In this document: piece by piece, positions 1 through 14,640 of the stretch
Layout of the letters: the number at the start of each line of letters is the position of its first letter
Position numbering within the stretch: position 1 is the first letter of the stretch
Assembly: GCF_001039355.2 (NCBI RefSeq)
Contig: NW_019776074.1
Span: 22,514-86,513, forward strand
DNA: 64,000 nt
Origin: Lingula anatina
Taxonomy: Eukaryota; Brachiopoda; Lingulata; Lingulida; Lingulidae
Direction: 5' to 3'
Translations under genes and position numbers: made by a program
The notes under the pieces: model-generated
What the model was told of the DNA's origin: nothing
Database searches by the model: none
The model's input: the letters and a program-made list of their open reading frames with translations, nothing else

Positions 1-3000
1 GGGGGGCTGTCACAATATATCACTTCAGGTCAGGTTAGGAGGACAGTTCTAGTACTTAAATCAGATGTTAGTCTTTGCTCAAAAATCAAAAATAATAGAA
101 AGATTTGGTCTAAGATTCATCTGTAGTAGTCTAGAGATTTACACGTAAAAAAAATAATGCAATGGGATATTAAAAACAAAACTTAATAATGCTTTTGGCA
201 AATATTCTTGAATAATACACATAAAAAAAGATGAACTGCATTACAGGATACACATATAACCATAACAGTAAAACTGCTCATGCTGCTTCTAGTTATAATT
301 CATTTGAGAAAACAGAAAAGCAAACTTGCAGAAAATCCCTAATCCAGATATACAAACACTTGGTAGCAACAATGTAATAAAACAACACACAAGGAGTAAA
401 TCAACTGAACACGGATTGCGCACAAATGGAGTTGAAAACTGCCTTCTCCTTTTTCAGTTGCAATTACTTCAGCACAGTCTATTATGGACAAAGGAAATTG
501 AAAATCAAAATAAAATGGGAAAGATGATATTTACAGACATTAATTTATTTTTCCCTGCAATTTCAGTCAACATTATTTTTTTGATGTAGTAAATGGTAAA
601 CCTAATATTTCAAAGTCTAAAACAGACATTTATACGTCATATCTGACATTCAAATCATAACATACACCTTGAAACATTTTTGATAAAAGTTTTGTTTATC
701 TTTGCAAGTGCGGCTCGCGTCAAAAGCGGCAACTCCGGCACACTTGAGTTAAACAAACAGTTTTCCCATGCCTCATTCAACCATGGTGTAACTAATACTT
801 GCCCAGGTGAATACAGTGCTGCCCGCCGACCTTACACAGTCTCAGAACTTTCAGAAAACCCGGCAAAAAACACCAAAGAATTTCACAAAATGGAGTTTGT
901 TATCGAGTCAGTAGTAATATTTAGATTAGCCTTTATATTCGGATTAAGGTTTATTATTATTACCAACATCATGTGGCATTATAATAGCTGTATTATTTCA
1001 CCCTTTCTTTCTGCGGCTCTTAAGGTGTTTTGCACGGCTGCAAACTAGTTTTGGCAATAACTCTGGATAGGTAAACAACTGTTTGGTCTGGGCTACTGAA
1101 CTGCATAGAATTGGCCATTGAACCTTCCACAGCTACTTGTTATTGTTGCCATTAGAAGGAAAATAACGTCTTACAAACCCCTTTTCTTCTGTCTCGACCA
1201 AGGCGTTTTACATAAAATTAGCCAATCTAAAAGGGGCTAAACACTGCTACGACTTCTCATTGAGTATTTGAATAGAATCGATGGCGTTGGAAATGGGCCA
1301 TATTGTTCCGCTCATTGAGGCCTTACACCTGCGTTCATTAAAAGCAATATCGAGAAACAAAGAAAGTTGTTGTAAAAAGTTGTCGATCAATTAAACAGGT
1401 CCTAAAGAAATTGTTTCCCCCGGTTCCTACAGTTTGAACACAGCTGTAGATGAGCTATTGGCTTCATAACGCATCAAAATGGAGCACAACAAGAGTAGCA
1501 AAACACTTGTGAAGGAAAGGATAGTTTTTACTACACTCAAGGTAAGACTAGACCACCATGCCTATGGGTCAAGTTAAGACTGACCACATCAATAATTCAA
1601 CAAAAACTGTACTTCTACAATGTAGTCACTGAAGAGCAAAGTTCTTAATGCCTTAGTGGAATGGTAAAGATGCTTGCATTTTATTCAGATCTACAGTTTT
1701 GTTCCTCATTAGATTTTACAATCTCAAAATTAAGATTGGAAAGTTTATCCAAAACATGTTGGGTTTATTATAAGTTGAAATGTAAGAGTTCCTTATGGAT
1801 TTGAAATGAATATTTTCAAGGCAGGTAGCAAACTTTTCATACCTCTGTGAACGAACACAAGCTGTAGCAAGTAAAAATTTTTTAGGCGATATTCCTTCAC
1901 ATCACACAAGAAAAGTGGAAACTAGCAGTATTTAGTACAAATTCTGGCCGTGAGATTATCGGTACTAGGTTTCACTACACAGGAACTTGCTTCCATTTAC
2001 CTTTTATTGAGCATAAAATTCAACTTTTAAAAATACTCCAGTTTAGTTGGAACCCAAAACCCTAATACAACACTTGATATTCCCCAAACAATCTGGTAAT
2101 TTCCTCAAACTTGAGAACGTCACCCCGAGTGTGAAATTTGTAAAATTACCATAAGAAATAAAGTGACAAATGACAATAGCAATGCCACAATGCCTAGATG
2201 AAAGAAACAGGTAACAGTTGAGATAGTTCCGATTTTGTTTCTGGCGCGGGGTTCCGAACTGGGATATCCCCGATTATGTGGTGAAATTTGACTGAAAGAA
2301 TCAGGCATTTACCAGCTTCACTGGACTCAGATGGGAATTTCAGATAGCTTGTACAGTGGAAAACTCAACCCTGTCACTGAGGGTGACACCTATGGCCTAC
2401 ATTATACATTATCCCTGGCCCCTCAGAAGTGCATAGTGTACCCAAATATGGATACCCGATACACATATGTATTTATACATAGTTAGGCATTACTGCTGGG
2501 TAAAGGGGGCCTTCCTCATGGATAATTCATATTTTACACAGCATTGCAAGTGTGTGATTGAGCCTGTCAAAATTTCTGTTGCAAAGTTAGAGATGATAAT
2601 ACCATGTTTCAGCACACTGGTCATTATTGATGAATTTGACAGCAAGTTATTTGGGAAGCTGTTGATTGAAGTGGTTTAATTTTAAAATAGTGAAGAATCC
2701 AGCATATTAAGATATCCTTGCAGAGGTCTACTGTAAGTCCTAATTCAAAAAGGCCAAAGTTATTTTTGAAATGTTTTTCACTCTAGAGGATTAATGTGAT
2801 AACAATAACTGGAAATTAAAGAGATGATCTGCCTTTATGGATCTTTTGTACATTTCCAAAAATATGCTCCAGGCAAATACTTTATGATAAACCTGTGAAC
2901 TGACATGAAAATACTGAGGACTTATGAGGACAAGAATTTGCCTGAGGTAATTATCTATCTATTTATTTAAAATTAAGAAAAGGAATGAACTTCATCCCCA

Positions 3001-3960
3001 AATAGTGATATGAATTAGGTTTCAATTTATCTGTCAGTATATATACTTATTCAGGTGAAAAAACCTGAGGACAACTAAGGACAGTATTTTATTTATCATA
3101 TGGGGATTAAACAAGTACAGGGACATGCATTTGGCTTTTAATAAAAGGTAATTTGCCCAATGGCAAAAACATAGTCCAGTACAGGTTCAAATTGTGTTCT
3201 TTTTATCATCACAATTGGTATAGCAATTTTATCAATCTTGGAAACTTGACATTTTCAGTAGTTAGCAAATATATAAAATGTGGATGATACCAGTTATGAT
3301 TTAATGTTTCTAATCATATGTTAGTGCTTAACTTAAGGTCAAGAATTAAATACAGGTCATGTTTCCATAATAACACCTAATTTGCCTATTTATCCAAATT
3401 TAAAGTCATATATATTTGCTAATAACCGATCCCGCACAGATTCATCTATGGTATATACCTTTGTATTGTTAATGGGGAGTTTAATAAACTGACCAGCTGT
3501 TAGGATTTGACCACAATGTCCATAATTAAACCAATCTTGAAAGGTCACCTGTCTAGGTCATTTAATAAGACTGTCATATGAATATACCAGTATGTCATGA
3601 TATGAGACAATATCAGGGACAACAATACAGTTATGCTGTAACCATGGCAACACCACAGCAACACCCTGAGTTTCAATACTTACCTAAAACCAAATGTACA
3701 AAGAATATTTTGATTATTTGTATCAGACCTCATGTATTCGGACAAATGAATTGAAAATGAAAGTTTCTATTAATTTGCTAAAATAACCGGACTCAACATG
3801 ACTCCAGTAACAGATACAAGCTGGGATTAATTAAACACTAGGCACATCCTTAACTTAGCACCTGAAGATGCAGATGTCACCTTAGAGTAACCCTTAAACC
3901 CAGGTGACAGCAGTGACATCTATAGCTCCCCAACTCCTTCAACCACTTCAGCTTTGACAC
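1..3960. other. Gene-free AT-rich DNA
   Basis: Open frames here are short, many begin at non-ATG codons, and none shows a recognisable domain or flanking splice signals. I see no RNA gene or mobile-element coding sequence. Confidence 0.5.
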
Positions 3961-3965
3961 TCGTC

Positions 3966-4013
3966 CCACTGAGGTGACAAGTATATCATCCAGTGAGGTG
4001 ACAAGTATATCGT
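3966..4013. repeat. 24-bp tandem repeat, two copies
   Basis: Two adjacent 24-bp units (3966-3989 and 3990-4013) share the core GAGGTGACAAGTATATC and differ at two positions. A third, degraded start (CCAGT) follows. It is a small local duplication with no evident function. Confidence 0.7.
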
Positions 4014-4403
4014 CCAGTATTGTCCAGTTAGGTAACCACGTCCAGTGTTGTTGAGTGTTAACAATAAGTGTCTTAACCCTGTTTGCACCTCTGCAGCAGA
4101 TCACACTATTGTATTTTGGTGTCATTTCAAATATTGACAATTCTTGTGATTATATGTCCCCTAGATCTTTTGAGATATTAAGATGGTAGAGCCGCGTGTG
4201 CCTTTGTCTGTGTCCACACTTGGTGTGAAAATATGACAAGCATGTGTGATATCTACTGTGTTCTAAACCAAACAATTGGTTTATCTGTGTAAGACCTAGG
4301 AAGGGTTATTTCAAAATCATCTAAGCATAGTGTTCCGTTTTCAATGCTTATGATCCAAACAAGCAATATCGGCATGGCATAAAATATGGCAAGCATGAAA
4401 TTT

Positions 4404-4405
4404 AA

Positions 4406-4460
<55 letters not shown>

Positions 4461-4463
4461 ATT
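4404..4463. repeat. (TAAA)n microsatellite
   Basis: About 60 bp of uninterrupted AAAT/TAAA units, seen directly. Confidence 0.95.
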
Positions 4464-5047
4464 TCAAAACAGCACAGTAATTACATATATAATTCGCACC
4501 AGGTCCACCGATAACTTGTAGAAGTATGACTTATGTCAAGTGACTCTCTCACTAAGTACCAACACTTGTCTTAATGGATGCAATATGCCAACTAGTCTCA
4601 TTTTATCAAAGTAAAATCTTAAAGATGTAATTTGCCTTCAATGGTCAGTTTACTGAGTGTCCAGTGTGGTGACTGACCACTGTCCTCCCACATACATTAC
4701 TAGTGACCGGTCATATCAGGCAGGGATGTCCCTGTGCTAATGTACAATAGTGTTAACTAGATAGGGGTATGATTTCTCAGTACTCACAGGAAAAAAGGGT
4801 AATTTTTCAAATGTTAGAAAGATAAGGGTCACATGTTGAGTAGGTTGAGTGAAAATAAGTGTTATTTTTGATAGAAGATTGAGATACGGTTAACGGTTAT
4901 AAGAGGAACAAATGACAATGTTAGTTCTAATAATCATCATGCTAGATATACAATTTATTCTGTCTATAGTAAGCTTATGCATAATTCATTATTCCATTTG
5001 TATTTGAGAGAGGAGAGAAGAATTAAGACTGTTATGAAGACAAGTAA

Positions 5048-5426
5048 AAGTGTCTCGCACAGACAGAGAGAGAGAGAGAGGAAGAGAGAGAGAAAGAAAG
5101 AGAGAGCCAAGTTGGAGAAGGGAAGACATCAAAGAAATATAATAAAACAGGCAAACAATAACACACTTAGCCCCCCTCAGCATACATAATAACGATCTTC
5201 CTTTCTTCCATAATGCAACCACCCAACATGTAATTTNAAGTGTCTCGCACAGACAGAGAGAGAGAGAGAGGAAGAGAGAGAGAAAGAAAGAGAGAGCCAA
5301 GTTGGAGAAGGGAAGACATCAAAGAAATATAATAAAACAGGCAAACAATAACACACTTAGCCCCCCTCAGCATACATAATAACGATCTTCCTTTCTTCCA
5401 TAATGCAACCACCCAACATGTAATTT
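5048..5426. repeat. Exact 189-bp duplicate across a single N
   Basis: Bases 5048-5236 and 5238-5426 read the same by eye, including the GA-rich tract, and are separated by one N at 5237. An exact duplicate placed exactly at a one-base gap is the signature of two overlapping contig ends that were joined rather than merged. It is probably not a biological tandem repeat. The nearby hydrophobic or charged open frames simply follow the GA tract. Confidence 0.85.
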
Positions 5427-6039
5427 TCCTAACAAAATGGAGAAATCCCATCACAAATCTTAAATACTAAATGTCATAATGAGTACCTTGAGTTCATTTG
5501 CCAGGTAATGGCCATGGCATCAGTGTCATATGTGTCACATCTCCTGGATCTCTGTGTATTCTAATGAATGCACCGGCATATTTCTTATATAATTATCTTT
5601 ACTTCATTCTAACTGAACCTATAATTTCACCACCGATATTAGTGAAACTGAATCTCCTTCCCATATTTCTATAGGTGGTGTATTATGAAAAGTTACAGTC
5701 ACCAGTGTTGGCCTTGAAAGCTGGCCTAAATAGGGGCTGGAATATTTTATCAATTGGGCATTTAATTAATCTCTCTGACACATAATTAGGTACAACTGAA
5801 GCTTCCTCAAATTGCTAGACATAATGCAGAAGACAAAACAATAAGTCTCCATCTTTTCTCAAAATGTAAATATTTAAAACAGCATCAATGTGACAAAATG
5901 TTTTCTGATCAAGTTAAAATTACAATCAGCCTATATCAGTTTCACAGGTACACAGACAGAATTATTATCTTGTCTTCTACAATGGTTTTAAAGCGAAACA
6001 TCTCCAAAATACCTAGCAATAAAGCACTACTATAATGTC

Positions 6040-6350
6040 ACGCACATTGTACATCCTTGCTTTGTGAATCACCTATGGCCATTATACAATACTTTCTATC
6101 TGAGCCAGAAATACTTTCTGTGCGAGAAATAGGATCGGGTCTTCTCCATTTCATTGCAAAATGGACAGAAATCGTCCCTGAAACAAGTACATGTGGGTCG
6201 GCATTAAGTATTAAATATGATATGCCTCCTTCTGTGAAAGAGACACTAAGTCCGTTGTTACTCATCTTTATGAAATGGAAAATGACACCTGCTTCCACCA
6301 CCCTGTGTTTCAAAGGTCTCTGGAAACTCGTGCCTTTACCCATAATATAA
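6040..6350. other. Two-strand open stretch, unresolved
   Basis: About 300 bp is open for roughly 97-101 codons on both strands. The minus reading has somewhat more protein-like composition (Ser, Arg, Lys, Asp mixed). No family is recognisable and I found no convincing flanking acceptor/donor pair. It could be an isolated exon, a pseudogene fragment or chance, and I do not call it a gene. Confidence 0.2.
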
Positions 6351-6945
6351 AGGTGTCAGGGTCCAGGCACTTTTGAAACTCAGGGTGCCTTGGAAAGGCT
6401 AATGAAAAATAACACAACAGAGTGATCTGCAAATATTTGGATGTATTGTTTAGTTTAACTATGCATGTTGACTGTTAGTGTTAGTTTCGAAGTTTTTCAA
6501 AAAAGTTGGTTGAATCTGTATGCTATTTCATCATCTGTGGTGTTACTAAAGACTGATAATTGATATTGCATATACAATTATAATGTAATACTATTGAAAT
6601 CATGTTGTAAGCAAAGCTGAAATGACCAACAACTTATCATTTTTTTCTATATCATTTGTACTTGATTTTTTCATAATTATTTGTACTTTATTTACAGAAC
6701 CTGTCTACGGAAGTAACCTCAACATAGGTGCTGGAAGACAAGAAGAACACTGAATTGTAAGTTCATAATTCTAAACATTAATTTCAAAGAGACCAAAGTT
6801 CTGGTTCTTACAATGCTGTTAAGTACATCTACTGCAGTTAATGAAAAAAAGTATTGTAGTGACTATTTGTTTACAATGTCATGTGGAAAACCTTAAACAG
6901 CTTTAACTTTTCTGCTTTTTATCACATAGTAGCAAATTGTATCTA

Positions 6946-6947
<2 letters not shown>

Positions 6948-6989
<42 letters not shown>
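6948..6989. repeat. (TA)n microsatellite
   Basis: About 21 uninterrupted TA units, seen directly. Confidence 0.95.
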
Positions 6990-6991
<2 letters not shown>

Positions 6992-7089
6992 ATTGATGTA
7001 CTATTCACATTTCTGCACAATATATACTTTGTTTAACCCAATTTTTTCCAAACAACTCCCCAACAAAGCCTACTCTCATTCTCAATATA

Positions 7090-7480
7090 CCCGTCCCTTC
7101 AAACGAAAAACAAGTGTCCCCGTTGCGACATCCATGAGCTGTAAAATAAAGGAGTGGGGAATAAACCCTCCCCCATATCGCGAGGCGACAATACAGTCTA
7201 CCTCATGATAAAGAACGCTAAAATAACACACAGTCACATTCAAGTGGAGCCAATTAGTTTGACTTTCGGGCAATCAAGTCCAGCGGAGACCCACCAAAAA
7301 GGGAATCTTTTGTGATTCCGGTGCAATCAAGTGGGAGGGGAGTTTCTAAAAAAGAGAATCCATTGAGGTGAAAATAAAGCTCCCAGGGTAAAATAACAAG
7401 AAGTAAAATCAGAACGAGTATTATCACTTGTATGGGTCCATTGCCCTCACAGCGGGTCAGAACGAGAGCGAACCTCCTGA
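7090..7480. promoter_or_regulatory. Candidate regulatory island with NK2-type sites
   Basis: This block is richer in GC and more complex than its surroundings. It has two TCAAGTGG motifs (7240-7247 and 7327-7334), a related ATCAAGTC (7273-7280) and an inverted CACTTG (7425-7430). TCAAGTG is the known core bound by NK2-class homeodomain proteins. Regulatory function is inference only; cross-species conservation or open chromatin would be needed to support it. Confidence 0.25.
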
Positions 7481-9265
7481 AATATTTAGTCTTTGTGCGG
7501 AACAGATGCAAGGTAACAATGGGGAGCTAAGACTGTGGCTCATGGGCTAATAAGGATCAGGGGGTATCAGTCTAGGAGGTTGTTACCGTACTAGTGCATC
7601 AAAAAAAATTTGCTAGGACAGAAAGCATGTGTGTTCTTTACTAGGAAGATTGATAGCTGTCTTTGATGCATTTGATTTTTCAGCCCTTTTCTTGGAAGAT
7701 AAATGTGTTCAATAGTTGGCTATAATTTGTTGTTTTTCTATAAAAAAAATTCTCTGCAACTGTTTAGGTAACTAGCAATGGTAAAAATGGAAAAAAAGTT
7801 AGGTGAAATTTAAAGTTTTAAGCAATTACTGGACATGTTGAACCATGCATCTCAGCATTGGAATTTTCATCTCTAAATAACTTGACCCCCCCCCCCCCCC
7901 AATCTCTCTCTTTTTCTTTCTCTTTCCATATATACGTGTGTGGGCAAAGGGTCAGTAATATAAACTCCATTCCATAACCATTAAACGAAGTTCAATCCTT
8001 ACCAATTGAACACAATGGAAAAATACCTGCCTCATGTAATTCACAGTGAAAGGTAACCAGTAATTGCACAGATCATTAACTATGCATTCTATGTCCCATA
8101 TATTTATATGTCCACTAAATCAGACTGCAGTGGTCATTATGAGAAATAGTTAATGGTTATTGGTCCTGGTGAGCAAGGGTCATATTATCTTTAACAGGTC
8201 TCATTATAAAATGATGATAGTTAAATTAAATTTAAGCATCATAACTAATCAAGTGTAGATTAAAACTGATTATCAATTACTTATAATGCAAATTTGCAAA
8301 ACTTAATTACTTTTACACAATATTTTTTTAGCTTAAAGATCAATGCAAATTGTAGCTTTACCAAGTTATAAGGGCATTGATGTGTAGAATAATTTCAAAA
8401 TGCCTTAAATTTATAAAGGGAATCTTTTATCTAAGTTCATTATTTACCATATGAACAAGATGATACTGTAAACAAAATTTCACCAAGCTCCTTGAGATAT
8501 CTACATTTATTTGGGACCTCTGCAAAAGAGGTTACAGCTTGTTCCATTAGCCATTCGCAGTCAAAATATCGGTGCATTGTCAAAACTTATTGATTTATTG
8601 ATGCCTTATTGGCATTTGATCATGGAGAGTAAGTGACCCTTAATCTGCACGAATTTGGATAGTAAGCCGTTGAAAAGGCCTGTATAACCAGACTTAACAA
8701 TTCATGACAATTATTTTACAGTTTTTCAGCTCAGGAAAAATAGAAACAGTTTTCGTCGTTTCCGTTCTCAAAGGAGGCTGTCTGAACCGCATGCAAAGTT
8801 GTGTTTTTAAAATCAACAAATATTAAGTTTGATCTGCTACCTCTTACAACAAAAGTTTTCAAAGCTTTTTTCTTTAAAAAATCAACAATAACAATAACAG
8901 TTTGTATATGATCAGAATTCAAAGTCAATGCTTGCCATCATAAACTCATTTAAATCTTCCTGTTTATTTTTGCTTCCTTGTCTTTTCTCTCTTTATCTTT
9001 ATAGACAAAATATCATAAAATTTTTAGCAGACCTTTTCCAGCAAAAGGAACAATTCCTTTCAACCCTCCCCCCCCCCCCCGCCCAATCCCCTGCCTTTTC
9101 AGTTATACCCAGTGTCCTAAATCTTGACCAAAATGTCCAGGGACCTGTTCACCTCCAAAATAGTCATAACAAGACAAATAACTTGTCCATCTTTTGTTGA
9201 CACCTGTGAATGATACTTAACAAGTCCCGCGACCAGCTCATCGGTCATACGGATCACATAATTGT

Positions 9266-9440
9266 TGTCAGCCATTAAAATGTTTTCCTTTGGTGAAGTT
9301 CTTTAGCAGAAACGTTGCCGGTTCTTTGGTTCAGTGTATTCAGTACCTAAATGAAGTTCCTGTGATTATGTCTGGATTGAATGCAACCGCAGTTCAAGTA
9401 ACTGTCGTCAGTCATTAAAATGTTTTCCTTTGGTGCGGTT
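9266..9440. repeat. Degenerate direct repeat, about 140-bp period
   Basis: A 35-bp stretch at 9266-9300 recurs at 9406-9440 with about 4 changes; the shared core is CATTAAAATGTTTTCCTTTG. A weaker pair (AATGAAGTT near 9348 and near 9470) has a similar spacing. This is an old local tandem duplication or a diverged satellite fragment. Confidence 0.6.
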
Positions 9441-12400
9441 ATAAAGCTAAAGGCTGTCAGTGTCGAATTTAATGAAGTTTCCGTAATTGTCAAGTTAGTC
9501 ATTGTCACTGATCTTTATAAAGTCTAGCAAAGGATAGTTTGACTTGCTATTGTTGTTGGCCAGTAATGGTGGAACATGAACCACAAAATCATTCAAAGGC
9601 AGATGATTCAGATATATCAAAATTAGGTATTTTTATTTTTGATGAAAATTTCCGGTGACCAGTCATAAGCCAATAAGATCAAATACCTTGTCTCCTTATT
9701 TGCCATCAATAATTTTTGTGACTGTCCACACAGCCAGAAAGATCATTTGTCATCATTTATGTTTGCAATTAAATTGTTGTGAAAAGGCAAAAATCAAAAT
9801 GATTGGTTTTCATTTTTTCTTATTTTCTCTTATTTTTATTTATTTACCTTTTTGGAAGGGGAGAAAGAAAGTCCATCATAACTATTGACTGTTTCCACAG
9901 TGACATCAAATATAACAAATCAATCTTCAACATTACTTTAATTTCTACCATATTTAATCCTAGAGTCACATCACATCGACGGCCACCAGGACCTCTTCTC
10001 CCTCCATATGCTGCCTAGGTTCATCCTCCCAAAAACACAATGCCAAAGAGTCAGCTGGCAACCACAGTAAATTGACTTCTAATCCACTGTCTCTCTCTTT
10101 TACCCCCTAATCTCATTTTACCCCGTTTTAGGCTAATGCTCACCCCAGGGGCCTTAACTTCATTGTCCCCACCCTTTCTTCGACTCGCTGGGTTTAACCA
10201 CCATTCCCCTATACATCTTATGTTCGATTAAATACACGATTCCATTGGAGAGGGATTAAAAGATACTTAGCAGGGATTTAGGGCCAAAGTCGGATCAAAG
10301 ATGAATAGTAGTTGTATAAATTACACTGATTCTGTTGTGGTCACACACAAGAGGCATGTATTGACTGTCCAAGCTATTACCCAAATAGTAAATAATATTG
10401 AACCTGTCAGTGGTTCAAGTTTCTAAGCTAACTGTTGTGATTCGAACAGTTACAAGGAGGACGAGCTTTCAAAATAAAGCGGCACTTGAGATTTGACCAC
10501 TGATACAACAACGCTCCTTGGGTTCTGGAAGCACCTGCTAACAATGGCATCATAAGTGTGGCATTCCACAATAACATCTTCTTTAGGTTGTCATATTTAA
10601 CTATATATATCTACACATACCCAGAGGTGACCAATTAACAAAGATATCACTGGTCAGCGTTAATGGTCAGCTAGATGCTGGAGGCTTGGTGTTAATACTG
10701 TCATCCTATTGGTCAAGACAGACTCTGGTCAGCTAAGCTAGGACACTGGCTGTGTTAAGCTTGAGGTGTTTAAGTACATAGGGGGACTGCATGCATCTTC
10801 ACTGAATCATTAGACCCCTGACAGCACTGAAGACATATCATATCTGTCAGGTAGTACGAGGTAACGGAGGGCAAGCCAGGGAAGGACTTATAGTATTAGT
10901 TATTGAATACTGATCTGGTCTAATACTGAAACAGATTGATAATTATTCAGAACAGCGTATTAGCTTTCTAATACACTTCCATACAGAGAGAGAGAAAAAG
11001 AGATAGAGAAAATAATCAGACACACCTTATGAGGACTTAGCTGGATTATTTCCAAAGACAAATGGAAACTGGATGTTAAGACGAGATATTTTTACCTTTG
11101 TGCCAAGACTTACCAGGAACACCTAGATCTTGGAATTATTACTGGAGACTGCTACATCAGGTGAGAGGTTGTCAATAACTATGCTGTATTAGTGTGATAA
11201 ATAAGAAAAGGCAGAGCTTTCCAGGTAAATAGTCCTACACTGCGTGTGTGTACGCATGTGCGTGCGCAGCCATGTGCAGATATCATATTACCCATTAAAT
11301 GCTTTAAAAGTCGGAAAAAAAAAGGCGTCAAATTTTTTCCTTTTTTTTAAATTTTTGACTTCAAAATATTTCTCATTTTTTCCAATAATTTGGTACCCTG
11401 TTGATCACATGGCACCTCACATAAAAATCAAACCCAAATCAAAGTTAATCAACCCTTGCTTCAAACTGGTTTAATTAAGCCTAGGCCATACCTGTATTAC
11501 AAATCCACCTTTGGGAATTTAATTAGCCTGGATTTAATCAATGTTTCTGTGCCAGAAACAAAACCCAGAGACTTGCAGTAGATTCAGTGTTCTGTGGATA
11601 AAAAATGGAAAGGAACTACGGTATTATTAGACAGGTCAAAGGGATGTGGGAGATCTAGACATGGGTGAGTTCTCTAGTTATAGGGATATTTCTGAGTGGA
11701 ATAGTTATGTTTAAAATAGAGTATGTTATTCTATTCATTTTGTGATATTCTATTAAATACTTATATTCAATAGGTAATGGAAATAATCTGTCATTTTTGG
11801 GCATGGTGCTTTGCATAATGGCATGGAAAATATGTTACAAAAATCATGGTTTTCAATTGAGCTAAAAAAATTAATAAATTGTCATATTAACCATGCTAAA
11901 AAGCTGTAGCTAGTTAAGGCTTTTCATTAATGCGAACCTCTGAAACATCTTAGTTTACAATGGTGAGTTCACTTAGAGTTAAACACAACCTTTAAATATG
12001 CCAAAGAACTCAGACTATTCTACTTCTTATTCCCCCAACCCCGTAAAATTGAACAATTCTTCCACTATAGTATCACATTATCAATGAGATCTCAGTATCA
12101 TGAACTCGCTGTGTATACAGAGGCAGCAGTTTATCAATGGGTCGAGTATATCTGGCTATGATAATATTTCCCTAACCACATGTAACTGTGTAGAGGCGGA
12201 ACCCGGAGTGAAGAGGGGAGCCAGAGAACAAGGGAGTTGGAAACTTTGAGCAGAGATGATATCTACTGTAGACAATGTAGGCGTTGTAGCGATATTTGTC
12301 TGACAAGGAAAACATTGTTGATGCTTTGGGGCCTGTTTTTCCCCTAAGAAATCACAACAGGGTTATTTTTGAATGGGTTGGTTTCAAACAATGAGGATGT

Positions 12401-14439
12401 ATCATTAGGGTAAAAAAAATGACAAAAGGAGCATTTTTAGAGGCAGCTGCATTAACCTAAAACTTATTCGAGTTCAGTACTTAGTGGCAACTCTTCACAA
12501 AATCTATCAATGTAGTAATCTAACAATCAAAATTTTTGGCACAAATCATGTAAAAATTACATCTAATCACAAAATTTAACAACACACACACAAAAAAAAA
12601 AAAAATGAACATTTATACATCAAAGTCCAGGGGTTAATTCAGACCCTCGGTCCATATTTAAAGAAGTTCTTGGAGAGTTCATTTAGATTTCCAATCCCAC
12701 ACCGCCATACAGGAGTTTATCCTATAATTACATACCCGTGAATACCGTGCAATTTTCAAGTAAAACTGTCCGATCCTTGACGCGACTTTCATTTCATAAA
12801 ACAACAATAGGATATGTGTATGCCCTGCTGGGGTATAGAATCTGGGGTATAATTTGAGACCAGGACTTTAACCACGGAGTCTTGTGAGCTAGGGAGGGAC
12901 CTGGGGTGCATCATCTTAAAGGAGGGGCGTAGTTAGATATTCTTAACAAGTGCCATATTATAATCAGACGATGTAATTCTCTATTTTGTAATTCACTGTA
13001 TTGGGTGCAGTGGATTGTGGTATGCTGCAACACATAAGGTGTTACAAATACCCGTGTTGGTCCCTTTCTTAATACCACTGGCCCCTATTCTGTGTATTAA
13101 ATGTCATTATTCATATGTTTCCCAAAAAAATACCAATATTACCTCACATATATCTATATCAAAATTAAGAAAAGTGACATCATTCATAGACTGACTTAGA
13201 TGTGTATTTATACAAATTAACATCTAAACATGCCCAAGGTATGTATACTACACAAAACCACTAAATATCCATGCTCAGGGCACTGTCATATTGTATTACA
13301 TCATGTAACTGTATTATTAATACGCCAACATGACAGCATGATGCTCAGCCATCAATCACTCTCTATGCTCTAGATCAACTATTACAGAAACAGGAAATCT
13401 AAGTTTCAAGGTGAGGGAGTACTTAAAACCAGTGTTAAAGTGAAGATAATGAATATTATATAATGGACAGAGAGGTGGACAGTGAGGTTTTATTATGCAG
13501 TGGTCAGTATTGGATTTTTCCCTGATGACCAAATAGGTGGACACTGGTATCATGATGCAGTTGTCAGTATTTTATTACAAACTGACCAATTTTCGATCAG
13601 GCATCAAAACATAGCATGTCAGCATTGGGTTTCTCGCTGGCGTGATAAGTAGGCAAGATGGCAGAAAGAATGGCGTGTAAATCTTCACACATGGTAATAT
13701 ATTGTTGCATGTCGCAAAAGGACTGATTTGCATATGTTCATATACATGGTCGTGGGAGGGAAAAGCACTTCTGAAAAGATCTCCATATGGACGTGATTTT
13801 TCTGTACTTTGTATATTGATCAAACCACTCATCAGGTAAGACATCTTTTTGTTAAACAAAAACAAAAACAAACAAAAAAAAAACAAAGAAATTCTTTTAA
13901 GGATTTTTGTATCATAGCTTTGTAGTGAAAGGGAAAAAAAAACTGACGAAACCTACTTAAAAGGTACACAGCTGTACAACAAATAATATGTCTGGTTTCC
14001 ATAAACACCATAATTATGTGCACTTTCACCAGATATATTATTAACAACTTAGCTATTACCTGGTATTGTACTGAAGCATGCTAATTAAGACACACGCCTG
14101 CTGGTCACATGCACTGGCCACACTGAAGGGCTACTGACTGGCCACACCACCTTGCGTGCCGTGCTCGAGCACAGATAAGCACGCACTCAGCATGCTATAT
14201 CTGACATAGACAATATGCTGTGTCGGAACACAAAACAAGAGGTCATAGTTAAAATACTCAAACTTTTTTGAAAAAACCCTAGCTGTCTGACGTATGTGTG
14301 TTCTGACAGAAGATGTAACTAACTGACAACTGATCAGTCATAGAAGTATAATGCTGTGATCATCAAATATGTACATTGTATGACAGAAAACAAAATGAAA
14401 AGACATAAATGAACCTTTTCAACCGACGTACACACTCTT

Positions 14440-14640
14440 ACCAAGTTCACTCGCAATGACAGAATGCACACTGAATGGTCAATGGACCATACGTAGATGT
14501 AACTTTCCAACTGACCGCATTTGCATGCTGAGCAAACGAGCAGCCGCGGTCAAGAAAGTTCTTCTCAGCCTGTCAGAGTTCTGCGTTAATGCGGCCTTCA
14601 GGTGTGCATCCCCGTGAGACTGCAGGCTTCATTCATCATC
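14440..14640. promoter_or_regulatory. Candidate regulatory island with octamer motif
   Basis: A comparatively GC-rich, non-repetitive island carries a perfect POU octamer ATTTGCAT (14519-14526). It is more complex than the AT-rich flanks and non-coding in all frames. The regulatory role is inference. Confidence 0.2.

Noticed and set aside
680-1048. 122-codon open frame on the plus strand
   Set aside because: It opens with TTG, not ATG. It has no domain or splice context and is flanked by ordinary AT-rich DNA.
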